Translations under genes and position numbers: made by a program | Part shown: positions 1 to 7,456 of the stretch, one piece after another | Layout of the letters: the number at the start of each line of letters is the position of its first letter | Numbering within the stretch: the stretch's first letter is position 1 | Notes under the pieces: generated by a model | Seen by the model: only the letters and a program-made list of their open reading frames with translations | Told to the model about the DNA's origin: nothing | Database searches by the model: none | Source: DSBG01 sp049975365 | Lineage (GTDB): Bacteria > Desulfobacterota > Desulfomonilia > UBA1062 | Length of the DNA: 27,720 bases | Assembly: GCA_049975365.1 (NCBI GenBank) | Contig: JBNGDS010000043.1 | Span: 1-27,720, forward strand | Direction of reading: 5' to 3'

Positions 1-148
1 GATAGGAACCCTGTAAGGTCTCCCCATTGAAATCTATCCTCATGGTGAACGTATGAGGCTTCACAGGGATGCTCCGCTGCATGGCACCTGATATCCCCGG
101 TGAGCAGAGAACGCCGATGAGGAGCCACGGGAGTATCTTCACGAACAT
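1..148 (-). CDS. Exported protein, N-terminal fragment (gene runs off the window)
   Basis: Open frame from an ATG at 148 to the window edge, 49 codons visible. It begins with a plausible Sec signal peptide: Lys4, a hydrophobic stretch (residues 5-20) and a likely signal-peptidase site after Ser-Gly-Ala at about residue 22. An AGGAG lies about 7 nt before the ATG. The mature part starts with a beta-strand-like stretch (FTMRIDFNGETLQGSY). This vaguely recalls TIGR02186-type membrane-anchored proteins of sulfate reducers, but too little is visible to assign a family. It follows the response-regulator gene on the same strand, 138 nt downstream of it. A competing frame from an ATG near 273 is also open to the edge, but it has neither a signal peptide nor protein-like composition. 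Confidence 0.6.
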   Translation of the reverse strand, partial: MFVKILPWLLIGVLCSPGISGAMQRSIPVKPHTFTMRIDFNGETLQGSY

Positions 149-201
149 TGCATCTCCTATACCGCTTTTTATAATCCTTTGAAAAGGGGGATATACCACA
201 G

Positions 202-289
202 AGGAGAGGATCATGTCCCGGATCGAACACCTCGCCAGGGGTTCCTCTGATATTCCATCCTCCCCGGACGTGCATCCAGGAGAGGATCA
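202..289. repeat. 12-nt direct repeat, two copies
   Basis: AGGAGAGGATCA occurs at 202-213 and again at 278-289, 76 nt apart. One copy is in the gap before the exported-protein gene; the other overlaps the stop of the response-regulator gene. The gap 149-286 holds nothing else convincing beyond a short CCTTT/AAAGG hairpin near 180. The repeat could be a paired binding site or chance. Confidence 0.4.
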
Positions 290-979
290 GTCTTCGGTCT
301 CATGCCCTGTCCCCGAGGATCCCTTCTCGATATCGAGAATGGTGTGCCCCCCTGGAAAGGTCTTGGTGATGTATTCGCTGATGTTCTCCATCTTACGGAT
401 CACGTCACGGACCTTTCTGGCCTGTGTGAGAATCTGCTTCGCCATGTGCTGCATTTTCGGATCCGTTGTGCCCTTCAGAATCGCGTTCGCCTCCCCCATC
501 AGCACGGTAAGGGGCTGGAAAACCTCATGTGATGTGGTGGTGGCGATCTGCGAAACCAGTTCATAGAACTTGAGCCTCTCCCTCTCGCGCCTCAGCGCTA
601 TGAAATCGAAGGCCCTCTTCACGGTAAACTTGAGCATATCGGTGCTGAAGGGCTTGAGCATATAATCATACGCCCCCTGCCGGTGTGCATCAATGACACT
701 GTCGATGCTCGCATACCCGGTGACGACTATGATCAGCGAGTTCATGTTCCTCTTCCGGATAAAGTTGATGATAGCCATACCATCCACGTCCGGCATCCTC
801 AGGTCTGTAATGACAACGGGATACTCCCTCTCGGAAAGCAGGCGGATACCAGTCTCACCGCCAATGGCCGTGATCACCGTGACACCCATCTCGGAGAGGA
901 TGTCTTCCATGAGATAGCAATCCCCTTCATCATCGTCGATGACGAGCACCACCTTTTCTTCAGCAGGAAGCGTGTTCAT
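287..979 (-). CDS. Response regulator with C-terminal HisKA-like (DHp) segment, no ATPase domain
   Basis: A 230-residue protein. Residues 9-125 are a CheY-like receiver: acidic pocket Asp15-Asp17, phospho-acceptor Asp59 in TDLRMPD, Thr87 and Lys109 in MLKPF. Residues 130-205 are predicted helical and contain TTTSHEVFQPLTVLMGEA, which resembles the H-box of a histidine kinase (SHE-x-x-QPL; His151). The protein ends at about 230, with no N, G1 or G2 boxes and no HTH output domain. I chose the ATG at 979 over a GTG at 1021 because the receiver begins right after it; neither start has a good ribosome binding site. Family knowledge: DHp-only partners can accept phosphate or bind a kinase dimer. 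Its role is unknown; it may relay or scaffold phosphotransfer. Confidence 0.85.
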   Translation of the reverse strand: MNTLPAEEKVVLVIDDDEGDCYLMEDILSEMGVTVITAIGGETGIRLLSEREYPVVITDLRMPDVDGMAIINFIRKRNMNSLIIVVTGYASIDSVIDAHRQGAYDYMLKPFSTDMLKFTVKRAFDFIALRRERERLKFYELVSQIATTTSHEVFQPLTVLMGEANAILKGTTDPKMQHMAKQILTQARKVRDVIRKMENISEYITKTFPGGHTILDIEKGSSGTGHETED

Positions 980-1108
980 ATCGCGTACAGGATAAGAAAA
1001 ACGGCAAAAACTATCAAGCACGTTTCTACAAAACCCGAGCCGTTATCCGGAGACTCTCAGTGGAGATGGGTTGACAAGCCCACCCGAGAAATTGGAGACC
1101 GATACTGC

Positions 1109-1297
1109 TCAGTGATCACTCTTGGTGAGATCGATATTGCCGAGATAGGAGTGAACAAGGGCTACCACAGGTGCAGAGAGGGGATCCTCGTGCTCTTCAT
1201 ATTCCACTACAAATCGTTCGCCGGCAAAATAGATGACAACCGGCCTCACGTCATCCCATTTCTCCAAGAGACTCTCCCTGTACTCTGTCAATGTCAT
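1109..1297 (-). CDS. Small orphan protein, 62 residues
   Basis: Short soluble protein starting MTLTEYRESLLEKW. It has no signal peptide, membrane segment or cysteine. The first part is likely helical, followed by beta-rich VVIYFAGERFVVEYEE and a hydrophobic stretch VVALVHSYLG. I do not recognise a family. The ATG at 1297 has AAAGG nine bases upstream, whereas the ATG at 1306 sits directly against that element, so 1297 is the likelier start. It is read in the same direction as its neighbours, 72 nt after the MinD-like gene and about 130 nt before the response-regulator gene. The protein-like composition argues that it is real. Confidence 0.6.
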   Translation of the reverse strand: MTLTEYRESLLEKWDDVRPVVIYFAGERFVVEYEEHEDPLSAPVVALVHSYLGNIDLTKSDH

Positions 1298-1312
1298 CCC
1301 TGACATCCTTTC

Positions 1313-1350
1313 TCTTCGATCTTACTGAATAGTATCGGGTAAATCGAAGA
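1313..1350. repeat. Inverted repeat in leader of the small orphan gene
   Basis: TCTTCGAT at 1313-1320 and ATCGAAGA at 1343-1350 form a perfect 8-bp inverted repeat with a 22-nt spacer, between the MinD-like gene's stop and the small gene's ribosome binding site. It could be an operator or a weak RNA hairpin. There is no U-run to support a terminator. Confidence 0.4.
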
Positions 1351-1369
1351 ACGCTAAAGAAAACACCTC

Positions 1370-2593
1370 TCAGCTCAGACCGAGAATGGTGGCAAATCGG
1401 GCAAAACCGCTCTTTATACCCTGTTCTATGGTTCTGTTCTCAGGCGGTTCAATGATGTTCCTTCCCAGGTATTCAAGACACTGGGATGGCTTGCCCTTTG
1501 GGTACAGGCCGGTGATGAGCTTTCTTTGCATCTCTGCATTTCTGAACCCTTCCCTATCGTACAGGACCCCTCCCAGGTATTCTGGTTTCACCGAAAAGGT
1601 CGGTTCCAGTATGTTGATTCTCTCGTTTATTGTCTGGCATATCCTGTTGAAGAGGAAGATGCCTTGGTTCAGGGTTGCAATCTGATTCATCACCACCAAC
1701 GGCGTGTAGATTTTCCGTGGGATATAGAATTCCACATCCCTGAGGAGTTTTTCCTCGATGGTCTTAAACCGTTGGAAAGACGCCTTGATACAAGCATACC
1801 CGGCAATGATATCCTGGGGGGTCGTTACAATGAGAATCTCTTCGGAGGCCATGGCAAAATCCAGTACGACGGCAGAGATCCCAGCGGAGAGGTCGAACAG
1901 GGTGACATCATACTGTTCCGCGATCTTTCTGAACTGCCTGATGAACTTGGATCGCTGAACGTAGTTGATGTTCGCGAGCTTGAATTCTCCGGAACTACCG
2001 GCTACGAGGTCGAATCCATAGGAGGTATGCTCCACCATCTGATCGAGATCGATATCTCCCAAGAGAAAGTCATAGAGTGTGAATTCAGGGAAAAGCGCCA
2101 GTTTGTTTGATATGTCTGCATTTCCAAGATCCGCATCGATGAGCAGCACTCTCTTTCCCTGGTCCTGGATAATCTTTGCCACGTTCGTGGCAATGTGGGT
2201 CTTGCCCACGCCTCCCTTATTGGAGATGACCGATATGATCCTGTTTTCCATCCCTGTTCCGTTTGTCTGTATCATTGCCTTCTCATTCCTTTGGCCATCG
2301 ATGCTGTAGTAGGTGTCGATGGCCTTTCGGATTGCCTCCTTTTCAGCCAGTGCAGGGTATATCTTTTTCCCCATGTGCAAGGAGAGTGCCTCGATAAGTT
2401 CCTTCTGGTCGGGATCGCCTATTGCGACAAGAACTCCCCCATTGAGAAACCTGATAGGCAGGCTGTTGTATTTCCGTGCATAGCGAGCGTTCAACAGATC
2501 AATACACTTCTTGTCAGGCACTTCTCGCGAGATATCAATATACGGAATCCCGTATTTCCGCGCGCGGACCTTGGTCTCCATGTCTCTTCCCAT
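1370..2593 (-). CDS. MinD/ParA-family ATPase with N-terminal GspE-type (T2SSE_N) domain
   Basis: A 407-residue fusion. Residues about 12-97 match the second half of the GspE/PilB/MshE N-terminal domain: YGIPYIDIS, then LNARYARKYNSLPIRFLNGGVLVAIGDP, then helix IRKAIDTYY. Residues 117-405 are a deviant-Walker P-loop ATPase of the MinD/FlhG type: SNKGGVGKT (signature Lys126, P-loop Lys131), switch I DADLGNAD (153-160) and switch II FDLSAGI (233-239). Ser replaces the usual Gly of D-x-GAG. FlhG and MinD dimerise on membranes and set pole or number of surface machines; the N-domain in GspE binds GspL and in MshE binds c-di-GMP. I infer a spatial regulator of a secretion, pilus or flagellar machine. 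No flhF is adjacent. The gene begins 43 nt after mutS; a GAGAGGT lies just before the ATG. Confidence 0.88.
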   Translation of the reverse strand: MGRDMETKVRARKYGIPYIDISREVPDKKCIDLLNARYARKYNSLPIRFLNGGVLVAIGDPDQKELIEALSLHMGKKIYPALAEKEAIRKAIDTYYSIDGQRNEKAMIQTNGTGMENRIISVISNKGGVGKTHIATNVAKIIQDQGKRVLLIDADLGNADISNKLALFPEFTLYDFLLGDIDLDQMVEHTSYGFDLVAGSSGEFKLANINYVQRSKFIRQFRKIAEQYDVTLFDLSAGISAVVLDFAMASEEILIVTTPQDIIAGYACIKASFQRFKTIEEKLLRDVEFYIPRKIYTPLVVMNQIATLNQGIFLFNRICQTINERINILEPTFSVKPEYLGGVLYDREGFRNAEMQRKLITGLYPKGKPSQCLEYLGRNIIEPPENRTIEQGIKSGFARFATILGLS

Positions 2594-2636
2594 ACTACCT
2601 CTCTTCTCGGGTATTCGGAAAAAACGGAGGGAAGCT

Positions 2637-5192
2637 TTAATCGGGTTTCGAGAGTCTATCCTTGAGGGATTGGAGGAGATTTATGGCCTCAATCGGCCTG
2701 ATCCGTTCGAGATCGATATTCATAAGGTCTTCGATGACCTCTCCCTGGACATCGTCGAACAGGCTCTGCTGGACAGGAGCAGGTGTATGGACCAAGGGGA
2801 CCGATCTCACCTTTTTCCCGATTCCAGCAAGGAGTATCCGGGCGTTCTCCACGACCTCATCGGGGATTCCGGCCAACCTGGCAACGTAGATTCCATAGCT
2901 TCTGCCGATCGCTCCTCGTTTGAGCTCACGAAGGAACACCACATCACTTCCGGTTTCCTCGACTGCCATGTGAAAGTTCTTGATTCCCCGGTGCCTTCGC
3001 GCCAGATCTGCAAGTTCGTGATAGTGGGTTGCGAAAAATGTCCTGATGCCATGCTCATCAAGATATTCAGCCACCGCCCATGCCAGAGACATACCATCAT
3101 AGGTGGAGGTCCCCCTCCCAATCTCATCCAGTATGACAAGACTCTGGTGGGTTGCATTGTTGAGGATTTCCGCTGTCTCGCTCATTTCCACAAGGAAGGT
3201 GCTCTGACCAGCCGAAAGATTGTCCAGGGCACCGATCCTGGTAAAGATCCTGTCCACCATCCCGATATCCGCATCTCTGGCAGGGACAAAGGAGCCCATC
3301 TGTGCCATGATAGAAATGAGGGCGATCTGCCTCATGAAGGTTGATTTTCCAGCCATGTTGGGGCCGGTGATGATGTGAATGGTGTCTCTGTCTCCCCTGA
3401 ATGCGCATGAGTTTGGTACAAATTCACCTGGTCTCAGCACCTTCTCAACAACGGGGTGCCTTCCCGAGGCGATCTCAATGGTCCTGGTGTACGAAACCCT
3501 CGGGCGGGTGTAGTCGTTCTCAATGGCAATCTGAGCCAGACATCCCAGGACATCTATGCACGCGACGGCATCAACCGTCTTTTTGAGATTCGGGATGTAG
3601 CCTACGAGAAAATCCCTGAGCTCGGAGAATATCCTGTTCTCAATCTGAGCAATCGCATCCTGGGCACCGAGGAGCTTTGCCTCGTACTCCTTGAGTTCAG
3701 GAGTAATGTAGCGCTCCGCATTCGTGAGGGTCTGCTTGCGGATGTAGCTCTGTGGCACCCGCTCCGCATGGGCCTTCGAGATCTCGATGTAGTATCCGAA
3801 TACCTTGTTGTAGCCGATCTTCAGGGTATTGATACCCGTGGCCTGTCGTTCCCGTGTCTCCAGTGACGCCAGGTAGTGCTTCGAATCACGGCGCAGGTGC
3901 CTGAGATCATCGAGTTCTCCATCGACACCTGATGCGATCACTCCCCCGTCGGAGAGCCTGTTCGGTGGATCGGGAACGAGGGTGGTGACGATCCGGGAAT
4001 GAACTTCGGCAAGGGGGTCGAGAGTGTCCCTCAGACCTGCGAGCAGCATTGAGTCAATGGGGTCAATGTGTTCATGCACCCGTGGGAGTTGTTCCAGACC
4101 TCCCGCAAGTGCCACCATGTCCCTAGGAGAAGCGCTCCCGGTAGAAATCCTGCCGATGATACGTTCCATGTCAGGAATTCCACTGAGGACATCACGGATA
4201 CCTGAGAGCAGATCTTTCCGTGCACGCAGACCCTCAACGGCATCATGCCTGCACAGTATCTCTTCTCTGTCCATGAGGGGGAAAGAGATCCAGTCTGCGA
4301 GCCTACGTGCCCCCATTGATGTACAGGTCAGGTTGAGCACTGCAAACAGCGTGTTCTTCTTATCCCCGGTGATGGGATCGAAAAGTTCGAGATTGCGCCT
4401 GGTGTTCGGGCCGAGGATCATGTACCTCCCGGGATTGTAGAATCTCAGCGATGTAATGTGGGCAAGTACAGCCTTCTGGGTCTGCCTGACGTATTCGAGT
4501 ACCATGGCAGAAGCCACTAGCGCGGCATTGTGCCCCTTCAGCCCGAGTCCATCGATACCGAGTGTCCTGAAATGGTGCGTAAGAACTGCAATGGCACTGT
4601 CCGTTCCCATCGGAAGGTTCATGGGTGTGACGAAAAATCCCTGGGGAATGATGCTCGTATCCGTGACGATGATCTCGCTGGGAGAAACACGGTGAAGCTC
4701 GTTGATGAAATCCTGGCTGGATCCAACTTCTGTCACCCTGAAATCCCCGGTCGAGATATCGATGAACGCGATACCGCTCGTCTGAGACTTTCCATCCTTG
4801 TGTACCGCCATGAGATAATTTGCCTTGTCGCTTATCAGGTGTCTGTCGTCCACGATAAGGCCGGGTGTAATGACCTGGACGACCTCGCGGTGGACGAGGC
4901 CCCGTACCGAAGACCCATCCTGGCTCTGTTCGCAGATGGCAACCTTTTTTCCGAGACGAATGAGTCGCGAGATGTACGATGCGGCGCTGTGATAGGGAAC
5001 CCCGCACATGGGAACGGGATTCTCTCTGTTCTTGTCGCGCGTAGTGAGGGTAATACCGAGGATCCGGGAGGCTATGAGGGCATCGTCATAGAACATCTCA
5101 TAGAAATCCCCCATCCGATAGAACAGGATCGTATCGGTATAGTGCCTCTTGATATCAAGGTATTGCTGCATCATGGGGGTGATGTTCGTCAT
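2637..5192 (-). CDS. mutS: DNA mismatch repair protein MutS
   Basis: An 851-residue protein of normal MutS length. It recognises mismatches and small loops and, with MutL, starts repair. The mismatch-reading motif is MGDFYEMF, with Phe30 and Glu32 as the wedge and hydrogen-bonding residues. The C-terminal ABC-type ATPase has Walker A GPNMAGKST near residue 610, the signature region LSAGQSTFLVEM, Walker B LVILDEIGRGTST and the switch histidine in FFATHYHEL. The C-terminus carries a short helical tail (VQQSLFDDV and on to SLKDRLSKPD), as in other dimer-forming MutS proteins. Its start overlaps the stop of the upstream small gene by 4 nt (ATGA), so translation is probably coupled. No mutL is in view. 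Confidence 0.99.
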   Translation of the reverse strand: MTNITPMMQQYLDIKRHYTDTILFYRMGDFYEMFYDDALIASRILGITLTTRDKNRENPVPMCGVPYHSAASYISRLIRLGKKVAICEQSQDGSSVRGLVHREVVQVITPGLIVDDRHLISDKANYLMAVHKDGKSQTSGIAFIDISTGDFRVTEVGSSQDFINELHRVSPSEIIVTDTSIIPQGFFVTPMNLPMGTDSAIAVLTHHFRTLGIDGLGLKGHNAALVASAMVLEYVRQTQKAVLAHITSLRFYNPGRYMILGPNTRRNLELFDPITGDKKNTLFAVLNLTCTSMGARRLADWISFPLMDREEILCRHDAVEGLRARKDLLSGIRDVLSGIPDMERIIGRISTGSASPRDMVALAGGLEQLPRVHEHIDPIDSMLLAGLRDTLDPLAEVHSRIVTTLVPDPPNRLSDGGVIASGVDGELDDLRHLRRDSKHYLASLETRERQATGINTLKIGYNKVFGYYIEISKAHAERVPQSYIRKQTLTNAERYITPELKEYEAKLLGAQDAIAQIENRIFSELRDFLVGYIPNLKKTVDAVACIDVLGCLAQIAIENDYTRPRVSYTRTIEIASGRHPVVEKVLRPGEFVPNSCAFRGDRDTIHIITGPNMAGKSTFMRQIALISIMAQMGSFVPARDADIGMVDRIFTRIGALDNLSAGQSTFLVEMSETAEILNNATHQSLVILDEIGRGTSTYDGMSLAWAVAEYLDEHGIRTFFATHYHELADLARRHRGIKNFHMAVEETGSDVVFLRELKRGAIGRSYGIYVARLAGIPDEVVENARILLAGIGKKVRSVPLVHTPAPVQQSLFDDVQGEVIEDLMNIDLERIRPIEAINLLQSLKDRLSKPD

Positions 5193-5572
5193 TCCAGGTC
5201 CCGCTCTCGATCTTCCAGATCTCTGATACGCTGCTCCTCTTTTTCCCGTTCCTTGAATTCTGTCAGGCTGAACGACTTGAAGCGCTCCAGGAACTTCGGA
5301 TGCTCCATGTACGGGAGATTGGTCGCCAGAAACGACTGCTTCATGCTCTGCTTCACCTCGTCAACATCCCTGGCATGAATTGCCGGCTTCTTCAGCACCC
5401 TGGTTCTCCTGAGTCGATTCTCTCCGCAGTATCTTCTGAGCTCCTCATCTTCCTCACCGAGATCCGCGACCATGCTGATTTCAAGATGTATGAGATACAG
5501 ATCTCCTGTGATGAGGACTGTCTTGTCCTCAACCTCCACAGTAATCCCGTTCGATAGCAGAATGGTTTCCAT
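5189..5572 (-). CDS. Uncharacterised 127-residue protein translationally coupled to mutS
   Basis: It starts METILLSNGITVEVEDK, a beta-rich N-terminal half that looks like a small strand-turn-strand domain (NGITVEV, TVLITGDLYLIHLEI). A charged helical C-terminal half follows, ending in a coiled-coil-like run rich in Glu and Arg (KEREKEEQRIRDLEDRER). There is no signal peptide or membrane segment. The frame extends upstream to 5644, but those residues are hydrophobic and low in complexity, so the ATG at 5572 is preferred. No Shine-Dalgarno sequence precedes it. The stop overlaps the mutS start by 4 nt, and it follows the lipoprotein gene by 72 nt. Similar small hypotheticals occur in Deltaproteobacteria, but I cannot name a family or function. 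Confidence 0.75.
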   Translation of the reverse strand: METILLSNGITVEVEDKTVLITGDLYLIHLEISMVADLGEEDEELRRYCGENRLRRTRVLKKPAIHARDVDEVKQSMKQSFLATNLPYMEHPKFLERFKSFSLTEFKEREKEEQRIRDLEDRERDLE

Positions 5573-5584
5573 GATCACAAAGAA

Positions 5585-5611
5585 ATAATACGAGCGGGAA
5601 GGCAAAATCAA
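5585..5611 (-). promoter_or_regulatory. Possible sigma-70-type promoter before the small gene and mutS
   Basis: On the minus strand TTGATT (5611-5606) is followed after 15 bases by TATTAT (5590-5585). The -10 box is good; the spacer is shorter than the usual 16-18. A start about 7 bases downstream would fall within a few bases of the ATG at 5572, giving an almost leaderless message, consistent with the missing ribosome binding site. Confidence 0.35.
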
Positions 5612-5644
5612 GAACGAGCTCGAAAACTTCAGGAAGAACGGCAC

Positions 5645-6463
5645 TTACTCTGGCACCTCAGGGTTCTCATGGAGCGGTTGTGCTCTGAAGAAATCTTCCA
5701 TGATGGTGCTCGCTGATATGTCCAGGACAGCATCCAGTGCATCGAGGATCGTGGGGATGTCCGATGTCCTGCCGCACAATCCGGAAACATCCTCCCTCAC
5801 ACCACCTACCGGGGATCTCGCCCTCCAGAGGAGCTCGTTGGTGGAGCAGTCGATCATCTCCGCCTTCACCCACGAGATGACTTCTGTATAATGATTATAG
5901 AAATCGAGATAGTGGCAGAATACCCCGTACCGTCGAAGCTCGATCACAACAAGGTAGTCCACCCCCGATCGTCGCCCCAGAGATCTCACGTCCCTGCTGG
6001 CATACATTGACCCATCACGTTTGAACCTCGGATATTCTTTCAATCGTATGGGTTCATCGAGTCTGACTCCCGTAAAATTGTTGAGTTCAAGCGTCTCGAC
6101 AAAGAGATCAGCAACTCTGGTGAAGCTCCTGGGCTCATACCCCTGAAGGTAATTCCTCAAGGGACGCGTTTCCGCGAGGAGTAAGGGGTGCTCATTCATA
6201 TCATCCATGCCGGAGATTCCCCCGAAGATCCACTGGGAGTGAGGAGAAAAGAAGATGCTGGTGGTCGTGATCTGGATCGAGAGCTCTGCCTCAGGCATTT
6301 CTGTACAGGCGATACCCACTGTTTTTCCCGTATTCGACCAGAACTCATCTGGCAGCGGTTTCGGCTCCAGGGAAGCGCATCCCCCCAGGAAGAGCAGGAG
6401 AAAAGCTATGACAGCGGCAAACCATCCGGTGATCTTCGCCGAGCCCATCTCGACTCCTGACAT
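5645..6463 (-). CDS. Outer-membrane-type lipoprotein of unknown function
   Basis: A 272-residue protein with a lipoprotein signal: hydrophobic segment at residues 14-27, then lipobox L-G-G-C with acylated Cys29. Residue 30 is Ala, so there is no Asp retention signal and sorting to the outer membrane is expected. The mature domain is mixed alpha/beta with GKTVGIACTEMPEAELS near the start, later YLVVIELRRYGVFCHYLDFYNHY and VKAEMIDCSTNELLWRA. This 'computed parameter then CxxNELLW' pattern recalls periplasmic proteins that sense or assemble envelope components, but no named family is certain. I chose 6463 because GGGAGGA lies 5 bases upstream; the frame continues to a TTG at 6532 without a ribosome binding site. 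It follows fliR by 210 nt, with its own promoter candidate. Confidence 0.85.
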   Translation of the reverse strand: MSGVEMGSAKITGWFAAVIAFLLLFLGGCASLEPKPLPDEFWSNTGKTVGIACTEMPEAELSIQITTTSIFFSPHSQWIFGGISGMDDMNEHPLLLAETRPLRNYLQGYEPRSFTRVADLFVETLELNNFTGVRLDEPIRLKEYPRFKRDGSMYASRDVRSLGRRSGVDYLVVIELRRYGVFCHYLDFYNHYTEVISWVKAEMIDCSTNELLWRARSPVGGVREDVSGLCGRTSDIPTILDALDAVLDISASTIMEDFFRAQPLHENPEVPE

Positions 6464-6600
6464 GAGATCCTCCCGGTGTGGAGCGGGTTCGTTCGCATGG
6501 CTCCATGACGAACATTCTTCCTGAGCAGTCAATCCATGAGTCTCGACATCTCAGGTGTTCCTCAGCTACAGCCTCCCCGCCCGCAGGATCTCACTGTCTG

Positions 6601-6628
6601 ATAATACTCCACACTCTCCTGAAATCAA
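6601..6628 (-). promoter_or_regulatory. Candidate sigma-70-type promoter for the lipoprotein gene
   Basis: On the minus strand TTGATT (6628-6623), a 16-base spacer, then TATTAT (6606-6601). It uses the same two hexamers as the weaker candidate at 5585-5611. Transcription would start near 6594, leaving a leader of about 130 nt before the ATG at 6463. The rest of the fliR-lipoprotein gap (6464-6673) has no clear terminator; its GC-rich leader contains no recognised riboswitch. Confidence 0.5.
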
Positions 6629-6673
6629 CTCCGGAAACGACGCCACCGTGATGGAGATCCCTGGAACATTGGT

Positions 6674-7456
6674 TTAGAACATGCCCATGGTGGACTTCAT
6701 GAATTCCCAGGCCTGCTGGAGAGCACTACTCATGAACATCGGGAACAGTTGGATGACGAATGTCGTGAAGACGAGACCCACCGCTATGGTCAGCGGAAAT
6801 GCCATGAGGAACACGTTCATCTGAGGCAGCGCCCTGGCAATGATGGCAAAAGCCACATTGATAAGCAGAAGTACACCGATGATGGGTGCAGCAACCTTCA
6901 CCCCAATGATGAACATCTGGCTCCCATAGGCCAGGGAGGAGAGCAGAAACCCCTGATTGGGGAAAGATCCTTCGAGGGGGATAACGTAATAGCTCTCAAC
7001 GAGGGCCTTAATGATCATGTGTTCCCCCCCGAAGGAGAAGAACAGAAGAAATGCGGTGATGTAGAAGACATTGGATGTGATGGGAGCATTGATGCCGGTC
7101 ATAGGGTCCACCACATTGGCGATGGCAAAGCCCATCTGAAACCCGGCAAGCTCCCCTGCAATCTGTACTCCCGAGAAAATGATGTTCACTGCCAAACCGA
7201 GGCAGAGCCCGATGATCATCTCATGCGTCAGAAACACCAGGAGCGTGATCACCGTGAGTTCTTCCGGCCTGATGGAGGGCGGAGGAACAACCGGGATGAG
7301 GACCAGACTCAGAAAAAATGCGACGATAGCAGTAATGCGCCTGGGTAGGATCTCTGCGCTGAAAAACGGGACCATGGCAAAGATGATGCCCACCCTGAGA
7401 AATATAAAAACAAACGTGAGGGTGTCCTGCCACGCAAGGGATAAGAGTTCGCTCAT
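6674..7456 (-). CDS. fliR: Flagellar export gate protein FliR
   Basis: A 260-residue integral membrane protein, the usual FliR length, starting MSELLSLAWQ. Several membrane segments are visible, including FLRVGIIFAMVPFF, the conserved VQIAGELAGFQMGFAIANVVDP block (about residues 100-120) and a C-terminal pair. With FliP and FliQ it forms the helical export gate at the centre of the basal body, through which hook and filament subunits leave the cell. Its start overlaps the fliQ stop by 4 nt. It is the last gene of the flagellar run here: flhB and flhA, which often follow fliR, are absent and a lipoprotein gene comes next. Confidence 0.97.
   Translation of the reverse strand: MSELLSLAWQDTLTFVFIFLRVGIIFAMVPFFSAEILPRRITAIVAFFLSLVLIPVVPPPSIRPEELTVITLLVFLTHEMIIGLCLGLAVNIIFSGVQIAGELAGFQMGFAIANVVDPMTGINAPITSNVFYITAFLLFFSFGGEHMIIKALVESYYVIPLEGSFPNQGFLLSSLAYGSQMFIIGVKVAAPIIGVLLLINVAFAIIARALPQMNVFLMAFPLTIAVGLVFTTFVIQLFPMFMSSALQQAWEFMKSTMGMF

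Noticed and set aside
1..273. Second minus-strand frame from an ATG near 273, open to the window edge
   Set aside because: It overlaps the frame with a signal peptide and ribosome site, and its composition (many His, Arg, Cys) is unlike the neighbours.
683..1303. Plus-strand 206-codon frame spanning the response-regulator start, the gap and the small orphan gene
   Set aside because: It is mostly opposite the receiver-domain gene, has no recognisable domain and no ribosome binding site; the minus-strand frames are better supported.
1370..2593. Naming the MinD-like gene flhG/fleN
   Set aside because: The ATPase is related, but the GspE-type N-domain, the Ser in switch II and the absence of flhF nearby make the flagellar-number name unsafe.
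2511..5378. Plus-strand open frames of 277 and 282 codons over mutS and the adjacent small gene
   Set aside because: mutS motifs occupy the other strand throughout; the plus frames have unordered composition and no start signals.
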